DNA of 64,000 nucleotides from Brevibacterium moorei (GCF_024580735.1 NZ_JANIJX010000011.1:1-64000), one strand, 5' to 3'; counted from the first letter of the stretch, positions 24,055 through 33,233 are shown. Made by a program: numbers and translations. Notes: generated by a model not told the origin, from the sequence alone.

Positions 24055-25209
24055 CTACTGTCCTCCGGGTTGAACCTCCAGGATCCGGTCGTCGCCTCGA
24101 CCCGGGCTGCCGCGGCCGTCCGTATTGTTCGTCACCGCCCACAGCCCGCCAGCGGGAGCGCTCACCACATCGCGCAGGCGCCCGTGCTCGCCCACGAAGT
24201 ATTCGTGTTGCTGCTTCGGGTCTGCCAACTCGACCGTGCGCAGGCGCTCGCCGCGCAGGTTCGCGATATAGGCGGTGCCGCCGGAGATCGCCATCCCGCT
24301 GGGACTGGCCTCGGACGGTTTCCACTGCGCGATCGGATCGGTGAACCCCTTCCGCTTGGCCGCGCCCTCGACGGTGGGCCAGCCGTAGTTGGCGCCGGGC
24401 TCGATCGCATTGAGCTCATCCCAGTCGTCCTGGCCGAACTCCGAGGCGTACATCGCACCCTTGGCGTCCCAGGCGATGCCCTGCGGGTTGCGATGGCCGA
24501 GGGTGTAGACGAGCGAGTCGGCGAAGGGATTGTCCTTGGGCACGCCACCGTCCGGCGTCATCCGCAGGATCTTGCCCGCGAGCGATTCCCTGTTCTGAGC
24601 ATTGGGCCGATCGCCGGCGTCCCCGGTGGTCGCGTAGAGCATTCCGTCGGGCCCGAAGGCCAGCCGGCCGCCATTGTGATTGCCCGCCGCCGGGATCCCG
24701 TCGATCAGGGTGCTGGGCTGGCCGAGCCCGAAGCCGCCGGCTTCACCCGTGAGCGTGTAACCGACGATCCGGTTGCCATCGGCCGCGGTGTAATAGGCGT
24801 AGAGCCGCGAGCCCTGCACTGTGATGCCCAGCAGTCCGGCCTCGCCGGAGGCCTCGACCCCGTCGATCGTGCCGACGGTCCGCGTCCCGCCGTCTGCGCC
24901 CAGTTCGAGGATGCGGCCCGAATCGCGCTCGCTGACCAGTGGCGTGTTCTGCGCGAAGGCCACCGACCAGGGCGCTTGCAGGCCCGAGGCGATGGTCTCG
25001 GGGCGCTCCGCGATCGGCCGGCCCGTGGCCGGTTTGGTGCCCGTGGCCGAGGTCGCCCCCGGTTCGGCGGTGGCCGATCCGGCCGCCGTTGCCCGGGTTC
25101 CGGAGGGAGGCGCCCGATGGTCTGCGGGGCCGTGTTGCCCCGTGCAGCCGGCCAGTACGAGGCAGGCGGCCAATCCTGCACCGATGAGTGCCCGGTGTGG
25201 ATGGTTCAT
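24055..25209 (-). CDS. Lipoprotein PQQ-dependent sugar dehydrogenase-like protein
   Basis: 384 aa. The signal peptide ends in a lipobox (LVLAGC, Cys about 22), followed by a Thr/Ala/Gly linker and a six-bladed beta-propeller of the glucose/sorbosone dehydrogenase family. Motifs: AGNHNGGRLAFGPDGMLY, TGDAGDRPNAQNRESLAGK, LGHRNPQGIAWD and SEFGQDDWDELNAIEPGANY. These extracytoplasmic enzymes (Asd, YliI) oxidise aldose sugars with PQQ. No PQQ synthesis genes occur in the window, so the cofactor would be scavenged or the protein may have another role. It is convergent with the permease and stands alone. Confidence 0.88.
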   Translation of the reverse strand: MNHPHRALIGAGLAACLVLAGCTGQHGPADHRAPPSGTRATAAGSATAEPGATSATGTKPATGRPIAERPETIASGLQAPWSVAFAQNTPLVSERDSGRILELGADGGTRTVGTIDGVEASGEAGLLGITVQGSRLYAYYTAADGNRIVGYTLTGEAGGFGLGQPSTLIDGIPAAGNHNGGRLAFGPDGMLYATTGDAGDRPNAQNRESLAGKILRMTPDGGVPKDNPFADSLVYTLGHRNPQGIAWDAKGAMYASEFGQDDWDELNAIEPGANYGWPTVEGAAKRKGFTDPIAQWKPSEASPSGMAISGGTAYIANLRGERLRTVELADPKQQHEYFVGEHGRLRDVVSAPAGGLWAVTNNTDGRGSPGRGDDRILEVQPGGQ

Positions 25210-25296
25210 AACGTCCTCCCGTTGGATTGGCCTTCCAGCCTAGATCCGGCGGGTGGGTCAGGGGAAGGGGTGCGTGGATCCGACGACTTCGTCGTT

Positions 25297-25599
25297 TCAC
25301 GTGGAACGGCCGGATATGTTCCTATAAGCATCCTGCGCGTCCTGCGCCCCGGCCGTGCGCGCCGCCTCCTGTGCCGCGGCCCTGGCCCAGATGAGCTCGG
25401 CGGGCTCGCGCAGCGTGAGCCATTCGGCGACCTCGCCGCCGTCGCACCGGCACAGTGCCACGCGCGCCGTTCCGGGGCCGAGGCCCTCGATCCGCCAGGT
25501 GCCGCCCGCCCCCTCCCAGCGGTCTACCGCTGCGGGCATGGGTGGCGAGTGCGGGTCCGGGGAATCCGCACGGGAGTCTGTGCCGGGGGTCTCTGCCAT
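25297..25599 (-). CDS. Small hypothetical protein
   Basis: 100 aa. A Pro/Asp/Ser-rich first 30 residues, then a compact stretch WRIEGLGPGTARVALCRCDG and EVAEWLTLREPAELIWARA, ending in an Ala-rich helix. It resembles small actinobacterial proteins of unknown function; I cannot name a family. Start ATG 25599. Its 5' end faces the DUF3021-type gene at 25676. Confidence 0.55.
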   Translation of the reverse strand: MAETPGTDSRADSPDPHSPPMPAAVDRWEGAGGTWRIEGLGPGTARVALCRCDGGEVAEWLTLREPAELIWARAAAQEAARTAGAQDAQDAYRNISGRST

Positions 25600-25675
25600 G
25601 TTCCAACGGTACGGCACGGTCGTGCACGAGGCTCCTGTGGTTCACTCTGTATCCTGCAAGAATGAAGGCTGTGAA

Positions 25676-26089
25676 ATGATCTGGCGGATCTTGGCTGCGA
25701 CCGTCATCCCCCTGGGGATCATGACCGCGATCGGGCTGTACCTGCTGTCCCAGGGCGAGGTCGCCGATGGCCGCTCCGTGCTGTGCGTGGGCGTCATTGC
25801 CGGGGCCGTCGGGGGATCGGCATTCATTTATCAGATCGAACGGTGGAGCCTGTTGCGCCAGTCCCTTCTCCACCTGGGGATCATGCTGGTCACGGTCCTG
25901 CCGGCGCTGCTGTCCACCGGCTGGTACGACCTGGGCACGGCCGCCGGCTGGTGGGGTGCGGTGGTGACCTTTGCGATCTGGGGCATCGGACTCTGGTCGA
26001 TCCTGTACTGCGTGTTCAAGCTGATCGACCGGCGCAGGGCACGGCGCGAGTCGCAGTACCCTGAGGGGTCGCAGCACTCCGAGGCCTGA
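25676..26089 (+). CDS. DUF3021-like four-helix membrane protein
   Basis: 137 aa with four hydrophobic segments (about 4-22, 32-50, 62-80 and 88-112) and a basic C-terminal tail RRRARRE. The pattern, short loops and segment WYDLGTAAGWWGAVVTFAIWG fit DUF3021, small membrane proteins often found beside LytTR regulators. No LytTR gene is present here. GAAGG precedes ATG 25676. Function unknown. Confidence 0.6.
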   Translation: MIWRILAATVIPLGIMTAIGLYLLSQGEVADGRSVLCVGVIAGAVGGSAFIYQIERWSLLRQSLLHLGIMLVTVLPALLSTGWYDLGTAAGWWGAVVTFAIWGIGLWSILYCVFKLIDRRRARRESQYPEGSQHSEA

Positions 26090-26163
26090 GCGTGGCATAA
26101 CCACGGCATAAGCGGCATGGCGACACCGGACCGAAGTGTTTGAACCCCGCGTCGCGCCTACAG

Positions 26164-26178
26164 GTCTACACTGTAGAC
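26164..26178. promoter_or_regulatory. TetR-type operator
   Basis: Perfect 15-bp palindrome GTCTACACTGTAGAC (arms of seven around a central C), 26 bp before the TetR-family start codon. This is the classic placement and size for an autoregulatory TetR-family operator controlling the tetR-ABC exporter operon. Confidence 0.75.
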
Positions 26179-26203
26179 TCACGTACATGTTGGAGGGTCG
26201 GCC

Positions 26204-26851
26204 ATGAGTCAACGCAAGGGCGCGCGAGGCATCCCGCTGAGCCGCGAGCGGGTGGCCGAGGCCGCGCTGCGCCTGATCGACCGCGACGGCCTGGAGTGGT
26301 TGAGCATGCGCCGGCTGGGCGCGGAACTGGGCGTGGACGCGATGATGGTCTACCGCTTCTTCGCCAATAAGGCCGCGGTGCTCGATGGGGTGATGGGCAC
26401 GATCTGGGCAGGCGTCCGAATCCCCGAACCCGAGTCCGGCACCGACTGGCGGGATCAGCTCGTCGCGACCATGCACGCGCTGCGCACCAGCCTGCTCGCC
26501 CACCCAAGGGCGCTGCCCGTGATCGGCACGCGGCCCGCCTCGGGAACCGCAACCTTCGACCTGATGGAGCAGCTGCTCACCCGGCTCATCGCAGCCGGCC
26601 TGCCGGTGCGCGCGCAGACTGCCGATCTGCTCAACGCCCTGGTCAACTACACGGTAGGCCATGTCCTGGCCGAGGCCGGGGAACCGGCGGGCGGGGACAC
26701 GGAAGAACAGGCTGACCTCCAGGTGCTGCTCGCCCGTTACCCGCATCTTGCCTCGGTCTTCGCAGCTGGCTGGACCTACGATCCGCATCGGCAGTTCGAC
26801 ACTGCGTTGCGCGCCATGGTTGCCGGCTGGGCCGAAGGGGGAACCCCATGA
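26204..26851 (+). CDS. TetR-family regulator (TetR_C type)
   Basis: 215 aa. N-terminal helix-turn-helix: PLSRERVAEAALRLIDRDG, then SMRRLGAELGVDAMMVYRFF (recognition helix around MMVYRFF); the C-terminal ligand domain resembles the TetR class proper, with conserved LLAHPRALPVIGTRP. Expected to repress its own operon and respond to a drug-like ligand. The stop overlaps the permease ATG by 4 bp, so regulator, permease and ATPase are one transcript under the palindromic operator. Confidence 0.9.
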   Translation: MSQRKGARGIPLSRERVAEAALRLIDRDGLEWLSMRRLGAELGVDAMMVYRFFANKAAVLDGVMGTIWAGVRIPEPESGTDWRDQLVATMHALRTSLLAHPRALPVIGTRPASGTATFDLMEQLLTRLIAAGLPVRAQTADLLNALVNYTVGHVLAEAGEPAGGDTEEQADLQVLLARYPHLASVFAAGWTYDPHRQFDTALRAMVAGWAEGGTP

Positions 26852-29295
26852 AATCGCTCCTGTTGCGTTATCTGCGCAACGACCTGCGCCGCAACCGGGG
26901 CGTGACCATCGTGCTGCTGATCGTGCTCGTGCTCAGCGCCTTCCTCATGGCCAGCGGAGCGCTGGTGATGGAGCGCCTCGGCGGTTCGGTGGGCCGACTG
27001 AGCGCGGCGGCCCGTCCCCCGCACTTCCTGCAGATGCACCAGGGCGAATACGACCGCCGCGCCCTGGACGACTTCGCCGCAGCCCACCCGGAGATCGCCG
27101 ACTGGCAGATCGAGCAGATGGCCGGCTTCGACGGACAGCAGATCACCTGGACGCGCCCGGGCACCGAGTCGCGCGGTGACCTCTCCGAGAGCCTCATCGA
27201 CAATCTGTTCGTCGAGCAGTCCGCGGGCTTCGACCTGCTGCTCGACCGCGCCGACGCCCCTGTGCAGCCGGCCGCCGGCGAGGTGTACGCACCCGTCGGC
27301 TACGAACGGCTCTTCGGTCTGCGGACCGGGGACGTGCTCACCGTGGGCGCCGCGGACACGGGCGTCCGCCTGCGGGTGGCGGGCTTCGTGCGCGACGCCC
27401 AGATGGCGTCCTCCCTGTCCTCGGCGACGCGCTTCGTCGTCGCGCCGTCCGACTTCGCCCGCCTGCGCGCCAGCACCTCCGCCCCCGAGGTCATCATCGC
27501 CTACCGACTGCACGACACCGCGCAGATCGACGGGCTGCAGCGGGCCTACGAATCCGACTCCGCCCTGCCGAAGAACGGCCAGGCCGTCACCGAGGTGATG
27601 ATCCGGCTGGTCAATATGCTCAGCGACGGACTGGTCGCCGTGGCTTTCGTCTTCGCAGGCCTCCTGCTCATCATCATCGCGCTGCTCAATGTGCGCTTCG
27701 TGATGCGCGGGACGATCGAGGACGAGATCCACGAGATCGGCGCGCTCAAGGCGATCGGCATCCCGCAGCGCACCGTCACGCTGCTCTACCTGGCGCGCTA
27801 CGGCGCGATGGCGCTGCTCGCCTGCCTCATCGGCGGCGGACTGGCCGCCGCCTCGCTGGGCGCCCTGACCTCGGGCATCCGGGCGAATTTCGCCGAGGCG
27901 CCGGTCACCTGGCTCACGGTGCTCGCCCCGATCCTGGCGCTCGCGGTGCTGTTGGCCCTGGTCCTGGGGATCTCGGCCCGCGCGATGCGCGCGGTGCGCC
28001 GGGTGGGCGTGGTCGAGGCGCTCGTGCAGGGGCGCACCACCCCGGCCAGGCATGCGCGGCCCGCCAGGCGGGCGAAGTCGACCAAGCGAGCTCGGACCTC
28101 GGTCCCGTCCATCCCCGCCCGGAAATCCGCGGCAAGCCGGAAGTCCCATCTGGCCCCCAGCCGCGGGGGCCGGCTGAACCTGCGGCTGGCCCTGCTCGAT
28201 CTGCGCGCCGAACGCCGCCGGTGGGCGCTGGTGCCCGCAGTATTCTTCCTTGCGGCCCTGCTCATCACCCTGCCGATGAACCTGCTGAGCACCTTCGAAA
28301 GCCCCCGCTTCGTCACCTATATGGGCGCGCCCCAGAGCGATCTGCGCGCCGACATCCAGTTCGTCGACCCCGCCGCCGGCACCGGGGCCGAGGCGATGGC
28401 CAAGCTGCGGGGGCAGCTGGATCGGGACTCACGGGTGACCGATGTCAAGGCCTTCGCCACGGTGCTCGCGGAGGCCCCCGGGGAGGAGGGGTGGGAGGCG
28501 CTGCGTGTGGGCATCGGCGACTATTCGGACGCCGGGCTGGTGTACCTGTCCGGCTCCGGGCCGCGGGACGGGCAGATCGCGCTGTCGGCCTTCAACGCCG
28601 AGAAATACGGCGTGGGACCGGGGGACTCGATCGAGCTGCGACAGGCCGGTGGAACCACACGGGCCCAGGTCAGCGGCGTCTACCAGGACGTGACCAGTGG
28701 CGGCTTCACCGCGAAACTGCAGGGCGAACCCCCTGCCGAAGCCGAAAGATGGACCCTCTTCGCCGATGTCGCCCCCGGTGCTGATCCGGCCGAGGTCTCC
28801 GCGGACCTAGATGCGGCGAATCCGGCGGCCACCGTTATCCCGATGCGCGAATACGTGCGGCAGACGCTGTCCTATGTCACGGATACGCTGCGCACCGCCG
28901 TCATCATCACCCTGGTCTTCGGGATCGGGTCCGCGGCGCTCATCTCCACCCTGTTCCTGCGCCTGTGCATCGGGCGGGACCGGCAGAAGATGGGGGTGCT
29001 GTCCGTGCTCGGCTTCTCAACAGGTGAGATCATCGGCCAGCTCCACCTCAAAATGCTCATCACGGTGGCGGCCGGCACCGTCCTGGGCACGCTGGTGGCG
29101 GCGACCCTGGGCGAGCGCCTGGTGGGAGCGCTCATCTCCCTGGCCGGACTGGGACTGACCCAGCTGACCTTCATCCCGCAGCCGTGGATCGTCTACGCGC
29201 TGTTCCCCGTCCTGCTCACCGGCGCAGGAATGGGCGGGGCCGCACTCGTGGCGCACAGTCTGCGCGGGGCCGACCGCAGCGGGTGGCTGCGATGA
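26848..29295 (+). CDS. FtsX-like ABC exporter permease
   Basis: 815 aa with two FtsX modules. A first helix (about 18-40), a long extracytoplasmic domain, three helices (about 255-375), a basic Ser/Arg/Ala linker (about 395-435), then a repeat of the same layout: helix about 450-470, external domain, three helices (about 680-800). This duplicated architecture is that of MacB/LolE-type permeases that move lipoproteins, peptides or antimicrobials. It starts within the TetR stop (ATGA) and is followed by its ATPase. Confidence 0.88.
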   Translation: MKSLLLRYLRNDLRRNRGVTIVLLIVLVLSAFLMASGALVMERLGGSVGRLSAAARPPHFLQMHQGEYDRRALDDFAAAHPEIADWQIEQMAGFDGQQITWTRPGTESRGDLSESLIDNLFVEQSAGFDLLLDRADAPVQPAAGEVYAPVGYERLFGLRTGDVLTVGAADTGVRLRVAGFVRDAQMASSLSSATRFVVAPSDFARLRASTSAPEVIIAYRLHDTAQIDGLQRAYESDSALPKNGQAVTEVMIRLVNMLSDGLVAVAFVFAGLLLIIIALLNVRFVMRGTIEDEIHEIGALKAIGIPQRTVTLLYLARYGAMALLACLIGGGLAAASLGALTSGIRANFAEAPVTWLTVLAPILALAVLLALVLGISARAMRAVRRVGVVEALVQGRTTPARHARPARRAKSTKRARTSVPSIPARKSAASRKSHLAPSRGGRLNLRLALLDLRAERRRWALVPAVFFLAALLITLPMNLLSTFESPRFVTYMGAPQSDLRADIQFVDPAAGTGAEAMAKLRGQLDRDSRVTDVKAFATVLAEAPGEEGWEALRVGIGDYSDAGLVYLSGSGPRDGQIALSAFNAEKYGVGPGDSIELRQAGGTTRAQVSGVYQDVTSGGFTAKLQGEPPAEAERWTLFADVAPGADPAEVSADLDAANPAATVIPMREYVRQTLSYVTDTLRTAVIITLVFGIGSAALISTLFLRLCIGRDRQKMGVLSVLGFSTGEIIGQLHLKMLITVAAGTVLGTLVAATLGERLVGALISLAGLGLTQLTFIPQPWIVYALFPVLLTGAGMGGAALVAHSLRGADRSGWLR

Positions 29296-29309
29296 CGAAA
29301 GGAAGCGAT

Positions 29310-30086
29310 ATGACAGGCGGGAGCCAACCGCGTCTGCAGGTGCGCGATCTGTCCAAGACCTTCTTCACCACGGATCCGCCGGTCGAGGTGCTGCGCGGGA
29401 TCGACCTGGACGTGGCAGCCGGCGAGTACCTGGCGATCATGGGGGCCTCGGGCTCGGGCAAGTCGACCCTGCTCTACGCCATGAGCGGGATGGACCATCC
29501 GACTGGCGGCAGCGTGTGCCTGGACGGGCGCGAGCTGACCGAGCTGGGCGAGGCCGAGATGAGCCGGGTCAGGCTGACCCGGATGGGCTTCGTGTTCCAG
29601 CAGTCGCACTTCCTCCGCAATCTCAATATCCGGGACAATGTGCTGCTCCCTGCGCTCAAGGCCGGCAACAGCGCCGAGCAGGCCGCCGCGGCGCAGCAGA
29701 CGGTCGACCGGCTGCTGGAGCGCTTCGGCATCGCCGAGGTCGCCGACCACGAGGTCACCCAGGCTTCGGGCGGGCAGCTGCAGCGGGCCTCGCTGTGCCG
29801 GGCCCTGGCCACCGACCCGGCCGTATTGTTCGCCGATGAGCCCACCGGAGCGCTGAACAGCAGCGCCACCCAGGACGCGCTCGATGCGCTGACCGAGGCG
29901 AACCGGGCGGGCACGACCATCGTCATGGTGACCCACGATCCGGTCTGCGCGGCCCGGGCCGAACGGCTGGTCTACCTGGTCGACGGCCGGGTGGTCGACA
30001 CCCTGCGGCAGGGACCCTGGAGCGCCGAGGCCGCGGCTCAGCGGGAGCGGGAGCTGCTGGCCTGGCTGGGTGGCCAGGGGTTCTGA
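29310..30086 (+). CDS. ABC exporter ATP-binding protein (MacB/LolD type)
   Basis: About 258 aa. Walker A GASGSGKST, Q-loop FVFQQSHFLRNLNI, signature ASGGQLQRAS, Walker B AVLFADEPTG, H-loop VMVTHDPVC. The signature is ASGGQ rather than LSGGQ. ATG 29310 has AAAGGAAG five bases upstream; ATG 29292, overlapping the permease stop, is the alternative and adds six residues. Works with the FtsX-like permease, probably in drug or antimicrobial peptide resistance under TetR control. Confidence 0.9.
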   Translation: MTGGSQPRLQVRDLSKTFFTTDPPVEVLRGIDLDVAAGEYLAIMGASGSGKSTLLYAMSGMDHPTGGSVCLDGRELTELGEAEMSRVRLTRMGFVFQQSHFLRNLNIRDNVLLPALKAGNSAEQAAAAQQTVDRLLERFGIAEVADHEVTQASGGQLQRASLCRALATDPAVLFADEPTGALNSSATQDALDALTEANRAGTTIVMVTHDPVCAARAERLVYLVDGRVVDTLRQGPWSAEAAAQRERELLAWLGGQGF

Positions 30087-30184
30087 GCGGGCGGAAACGA
30101 CTGGCCATCATTGGTGATGGCCTGGCTGGTCAAGCTGTTCAGTGACATCCAACCCCGGCATCCGTATCCTATGCACGCCCGCCG

Positions 30185-30343
30185 GCGCTGCCGCAGTTCA
30201 CGAATACAGCCGGTTGGCCCCTTCCGATCCAGCTCGCCGTTCTCGGCGTGCTCTATGCGCTCATCGCCGGGACGGTTTACCTGCCGTTGGGGTATGCGGC
30301 TGATCGGGTGCTTGGAGCCCGCCCGGTTATTGTGTCCTGCTGA
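30185..30343 (+). pseudogene. Possible LysE/RhtB exporter remnant
   Basis: In one frame this intergenic stretch reads ALPQFTNTAGWPLPIQLAVL followed by GVLYALIAGTVYLPLGYAAD before a stop. The LPQF and PLPIQ..VLGVLYALIA pattern resembles the C-terminal half of LysE/RhtB amino-acid exporters. There is no start codon or upstream domain in frame (a stop lies at 30143). I read it as a degraded fragment; chance similarity is possible. The rest of 30087-30353 shows nothing. Confidence 0.35.
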
Positions 30344-30353
30344 GAGAATCGAC

Positions 30354-30635
30354 TCAGACCACTTCGAAGCCCCAGACGTCGACGCTCATGCCGCGTCGCT
30401 GATCGGCATCGTGGGCGTGCTGATCGCGGGCGGCACTCCAGGCCTCGTAGGCTTCCCGGGTGTCCCAGCGGGTGACGACGAAATACTTGTCCTGGCCGCT
30501 GACCGGGCGCAGTAATTCGAAGCCCGCGAATCCCGGTGCCTGGTCCACCGCCTTCTTGCGCGCGGCGAAGCGCTTCTCGATCTCGGCCGCGGCGCCGGGA
30601 GGGAAGGTCAGTGCGGTGATGTTGACGAATGCCAT
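30354..30635 (-). CDS. Antibiotic-biosynthesis monooxygenase / heme-degrading (HmoA-like) protein
   Basis: 93 aa ferredoxin-like ABM domain: ITALTFPPGAAAEIEKRFAA, the Trp-containing FVVTRWDTREAYEAW strand-helix and GFEVV at the end. Cytosolic members of this family (IsdG, HmoA, MhuD relatives) open heme to release iron; others oxidise quinones. The asparagine near the N-terminus (VNITAL) and the Trp fit heme-oxygenase members. Start ATG 30635. Single gene. Confidence 0.8.
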   Translation of the reverse strand: MAFVNITALTFPPGAAAEIEKRFAARKKAVDQAPGFAGFELLRPVSGQDKYFVVTRWDTREAYEAWSAARDQHAHDADQRRGMSVDVWGFEVV

Positions 30636-30806
30636 GGTGGTCTCGCTTCCCCGCCCAGTTCCCGGGCGGTCGTCGGGGTTTGGAGATTGCGGATAAGCCC
30701 ACCCTAACAACGTGGGCGCGGTGGGTGCTAGGCGAATGACGAAGATCGGCTGGTACCGTGGCCCGGCGTAACGATCCGATTTCGTAGGCGCGCAGAGGGT
30801 GATGAG

Positions 30807-31694
30807 ATGTCCCATCCGAACGATCCCCGGCAACAGGGTTGGTATACCGGCGGTCCCGGTGGAGGGAATCCGCCGGTTCCGGGCTACCCTCCCGCACCGG
30901 GGAATGCGCCTGTGAACCCGCCGGGGAACGCTGCGGGTGCCGGGTCCAAGAACGGTGTGGGCCTCTGGGCCATGATCCTGGGCATCGTCGGCTTCATCGT
31001 CTGGCCGGCCGGCGTGGTGGCGATCATCCTGGGGATCCTCGGCCTGCGCAACCTCAACCTGAACCGTGCCGACAACAAGGGGCAGACCGTCACGGGTCTG
31101 GTCCTGGGGATCTTCACGACGATCGTCGGGTTCATCGTGAGCGTGGCCATCGTGATCGCGTTGATCGTCGGCATCGGGGCGACTTCGCAGGATGACACCG
31201 GGGGGATGCACGGTGACTCGGGGATGCAGGGTGATTCCCCGGCCGAGCCGGCACAGCCCGGCTCCGATGGGGACGCAGGGGGTCAGAAGGACTCCGGACA
31301 GGAACTGGTGCCGGGGGTGACCATGGAATTGGAGCCCGAGGCGTCCGGCAAGGCGTCCGAGCACGCCGCTCCCGACAGGATCCAGGGGCAGAACCCGGTC
31401 TTCCTGCGCGTGCACCTGCGCAATTCCTCGGATGCGGACTTCGCTCCACCGTACCCGCTCATCACGTGCACCTACGGTGGGGGAGCCGAATGTCCGGAGG
31501 TCTTCGACAGGAGTGTGTCTCCGACCATCGACGGGACCGACAAGGGATTCCACTCCTCTGTTCCCGCGGGCAAGGACCTGTCCTTCATCACCGCCTATGC
31601 CGTACCGGCCGAGCAGATGAAGTCATTGCACCTGAAGTACGAGTTCGCGATCGACGGGCAGGGCCGGCGTGCTCTGGACTTCTCGGCGGGGTGA
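30807..31694 (+). CDS. DUF4190-type membrane protein with an extracytoplasmic domain
   Basis: 295 aa. A Pro/Gly-rich N-terminus (1-47), two helices with the DUF4190-like spacing (about 51-77 and 93-120: AMILGIVGFIVWPAGVVAII then GLVLGIFTTIVGFIVSV), an acidic Gly/Asp/Gln linker, and an extracellular beta domain (about 165-295) with two cysteines and DUF4352-like character (VFLRVHLRNSSDADFAPPYP). Likely a surface-exposed protein of unknown function. AGAGGGTGAT precedes the ATG. Two further surface-type genes follow. Confidence 0.65.
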   Translation: MSHPNDPRQQGWYTGGPGGGNPPVPGYPPAPGNAPVNPPGNAAGAGSKNGVGLWAMILGIVGFIVWPAGVVAIILGILGLRNLNLNRADNKGQTVTGLVLGIFTTIVGFIVSVAIVIALIVGIGATSQDDTGGMHGDSGMQGDSPAEPAQPGSDGDAGGQKDSGQELVPGVTMELEPEASGKASEHAAPDRIQGQNPVFLRVHLRNSSDADFAPPYPLITCTYGGGAECPEVFDRSVSPTIDGTDKGFHSSVPAGKDLSFITAYAVPAEQMKSLHLKYEFAIDGQGRRALDFSAG

Positions 31695-31784
31695 TTCGTC
31701 CGGGACACCGGGCGGATCACCCCGGGTGACCTGGGTCTATGGGTCGCAGAGGCGCAATGTGACCTGCGTGATACGTTTAGAAAC

Positions 31785-32454
31785 ATGAATAGGTTAAGGA
31801 TTACATCAGGCGTTGTCGCCGTTGCCGCCACCATCGCCCTGGCCGGGTGCGGGGGAGCCCGAACAGGATTCCCAGCCCTCGCACGCGGCCGCCCAGCCGG
31901 CCGAGGCCTCGGCTCCGGGTGTCGATGGGGGTGCCGCGGACGGTGCGGCGGGCGAGGACTCCGCCGCCGCGGGGCAGCAGGGCGGCGGCCCGGTTGCCGA
32001 CGGTCAGGAGGTGACGGACAAGGAGTACACGTTCCGCCTGCCCGCCGACTGGACGGATGCCAAGACCGTCCCCGGCGCCTCGATTCCCGACGGAATGAAG
32101 GTGTGTGCGCTCAAGGGCACCAAGGACGGCATCCCCAATATGAATATCGCGATGACCACCACGACGAGTGCGGATACGACGATCGACGATGTGGAGAAGG
32201 ACGCGGTATCCCAGATCAAGGACACCGGCGCCAAGAACCCGAAGGAATACGACAAGTTCACCGTCGACGGTGAACAGGCCCTGCACTTCTCGATGGAGAG
32301 CCAGAGCAACGGCCGGTCCTTCCTCGCCGACCAGTTCTACCTGCTGCACGGCACGAATGTCTACGTTCTGAGCTTCGGCAACGACCCGAAGGTCAAGCAG
32401 GGCGATCGCAACGACATGCTGGTCTCCGTGCTCAACAGCTGGAAGTGGAAGTAG
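31785..32454 (+). pseudogene. Frameshifted lipoprotein (LpqN/LpqT-like layout)
   Basis: ATG 31785 opens a textbook lipoprotein signal, MNRLRITSGVVAVAA followed by TIALAGCG, but that frame then turns into nonsense. The natural continuation (EPEQDSQPS..., an acidic Ala/Gly linker, then a folded domain EVTDKEYTFRLPADWTDAKT ending in VLNSWKWK) lies in another frame. Losing one G from the GGGGG run at 31851-31855 joins the two exactly at the lipobox. So this is a real 1-base frameshift, a reversible homopolymer switch, or a sequence error. The repaired product would be about 222 aa. It resembles secreted LpqN/PsbP-like proteins; function unknown. Confidence 0.7.
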
Positions 32455-32457
32455 GGC

Positions 32458-33018
32458 ATGGGAAAACGCCGGATGGAGTCGGGGTGGTGGATCACCCCGG
32501 CCTGCGCCTTCGCGCTCGCGGCCTTCATGATCGTGCTGGGCGTGTGGGACCGGCAGATCAACCGGTACGAGGCGTCGACGATGACGTCCACGGTGACGGC
32601 GAGTGTGCTGGCCGGAGCGAGCGAATCGACGCACCGGGAATGCGGCTCGGAGCAGAAGACGTGCAGCACGACCTACACCTGCACGATTCGGTACGTCTTC
32701 ACTCCGGACCCGGCCAGGCCCGAGGCCAGGGCCACCGGTGAGGCCGAGGAGTCCGGGCGCTGTGGTGAGCAGCAGGCCGAGGGGACTCAGCGCACCGTCT
32801 ACTTCGATCCGGCGGATACGGCCCAGTCGACGGTGTCCGACCCCAATGCGGGGTTGAACCGGCACGGCTGGCTGCTGTGGGTGGGTATCGGGGTCCTCAG
32901 TCTGGCCTTCGGTTTCGCCGGCATCTGGTTCCACCGCTGGCTGGCGGGCCTCGGCGAGGCGAAGAATGAATCGCGGAAGCAGTCGGCCGGGCCCGCGAGG
33001 CCCGAAGGGGCAGGGTAG
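32458..33018 (+). CDS. DUF3592-like membrane protein
   Basis: 186 aa. One helix near the N-terminus (about 10-28), an extracytoplasmic stretch with four cysteines (HRECGSEQKTCSTTYTCTIR and a later GRCGEQ), and a second helix (about 138-158) before a basic tail. The order helix, small Cys-containing beta domain with YFDP, helix fits DUF3592. It begins 3 bp after the frameshifted lipoprotein stop, so the two are co-transcribed. Confidence 0.6.
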   Translation: MGKRRMESGWWITPACAFALAAFMIVLGVWDRQINRYEASTMTSTVTASVLAGASESTHRECGSEQKTCSTTYTCTIRYVFTPDPARPEARATGEAEESGRCGEQQAEGTQRTVYFDPADTAQSTVSDPNAGLNRHGWLLWVGIGVLSLAFGFAGIWFHRWLAGLGEAKNESRKQSAGPARPEGAG

Positions 33019-33060
33019 GCGGGCCCGGCGGGGAAGGGCCCGATCCCGGGTGGGCCCGCC
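33018..33060 (+). terminator. Hairpin after the DUF3592-like gene
   Basis: GGCGGGCCC (33018-33026) and GGGCCCGCC (33052-33060) form a perfect 9-bp GC stem beginning at the stop codon. No U-tract. From here to the glyoxalase-fold gene at 33234 I see no gene. Confidence 0.6.
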
Positions 33061-33233
33061 ATACCGGGATCCCGGCCGCCGATCCCGGTGCGGGGGTCGT
33101 GGTCGAGGTGCAAGGTTGAGGGTGCGCGGCAGGTCGAGCTCGAGCGCGTTCGCGGATTGTGACTGGGTGGGCCGTGCTTGTTCGGGTCGCGCTTGTCCGG
33201 ACTGTGTTTCCGAAGCCGGTGTGCGCATGGCGA

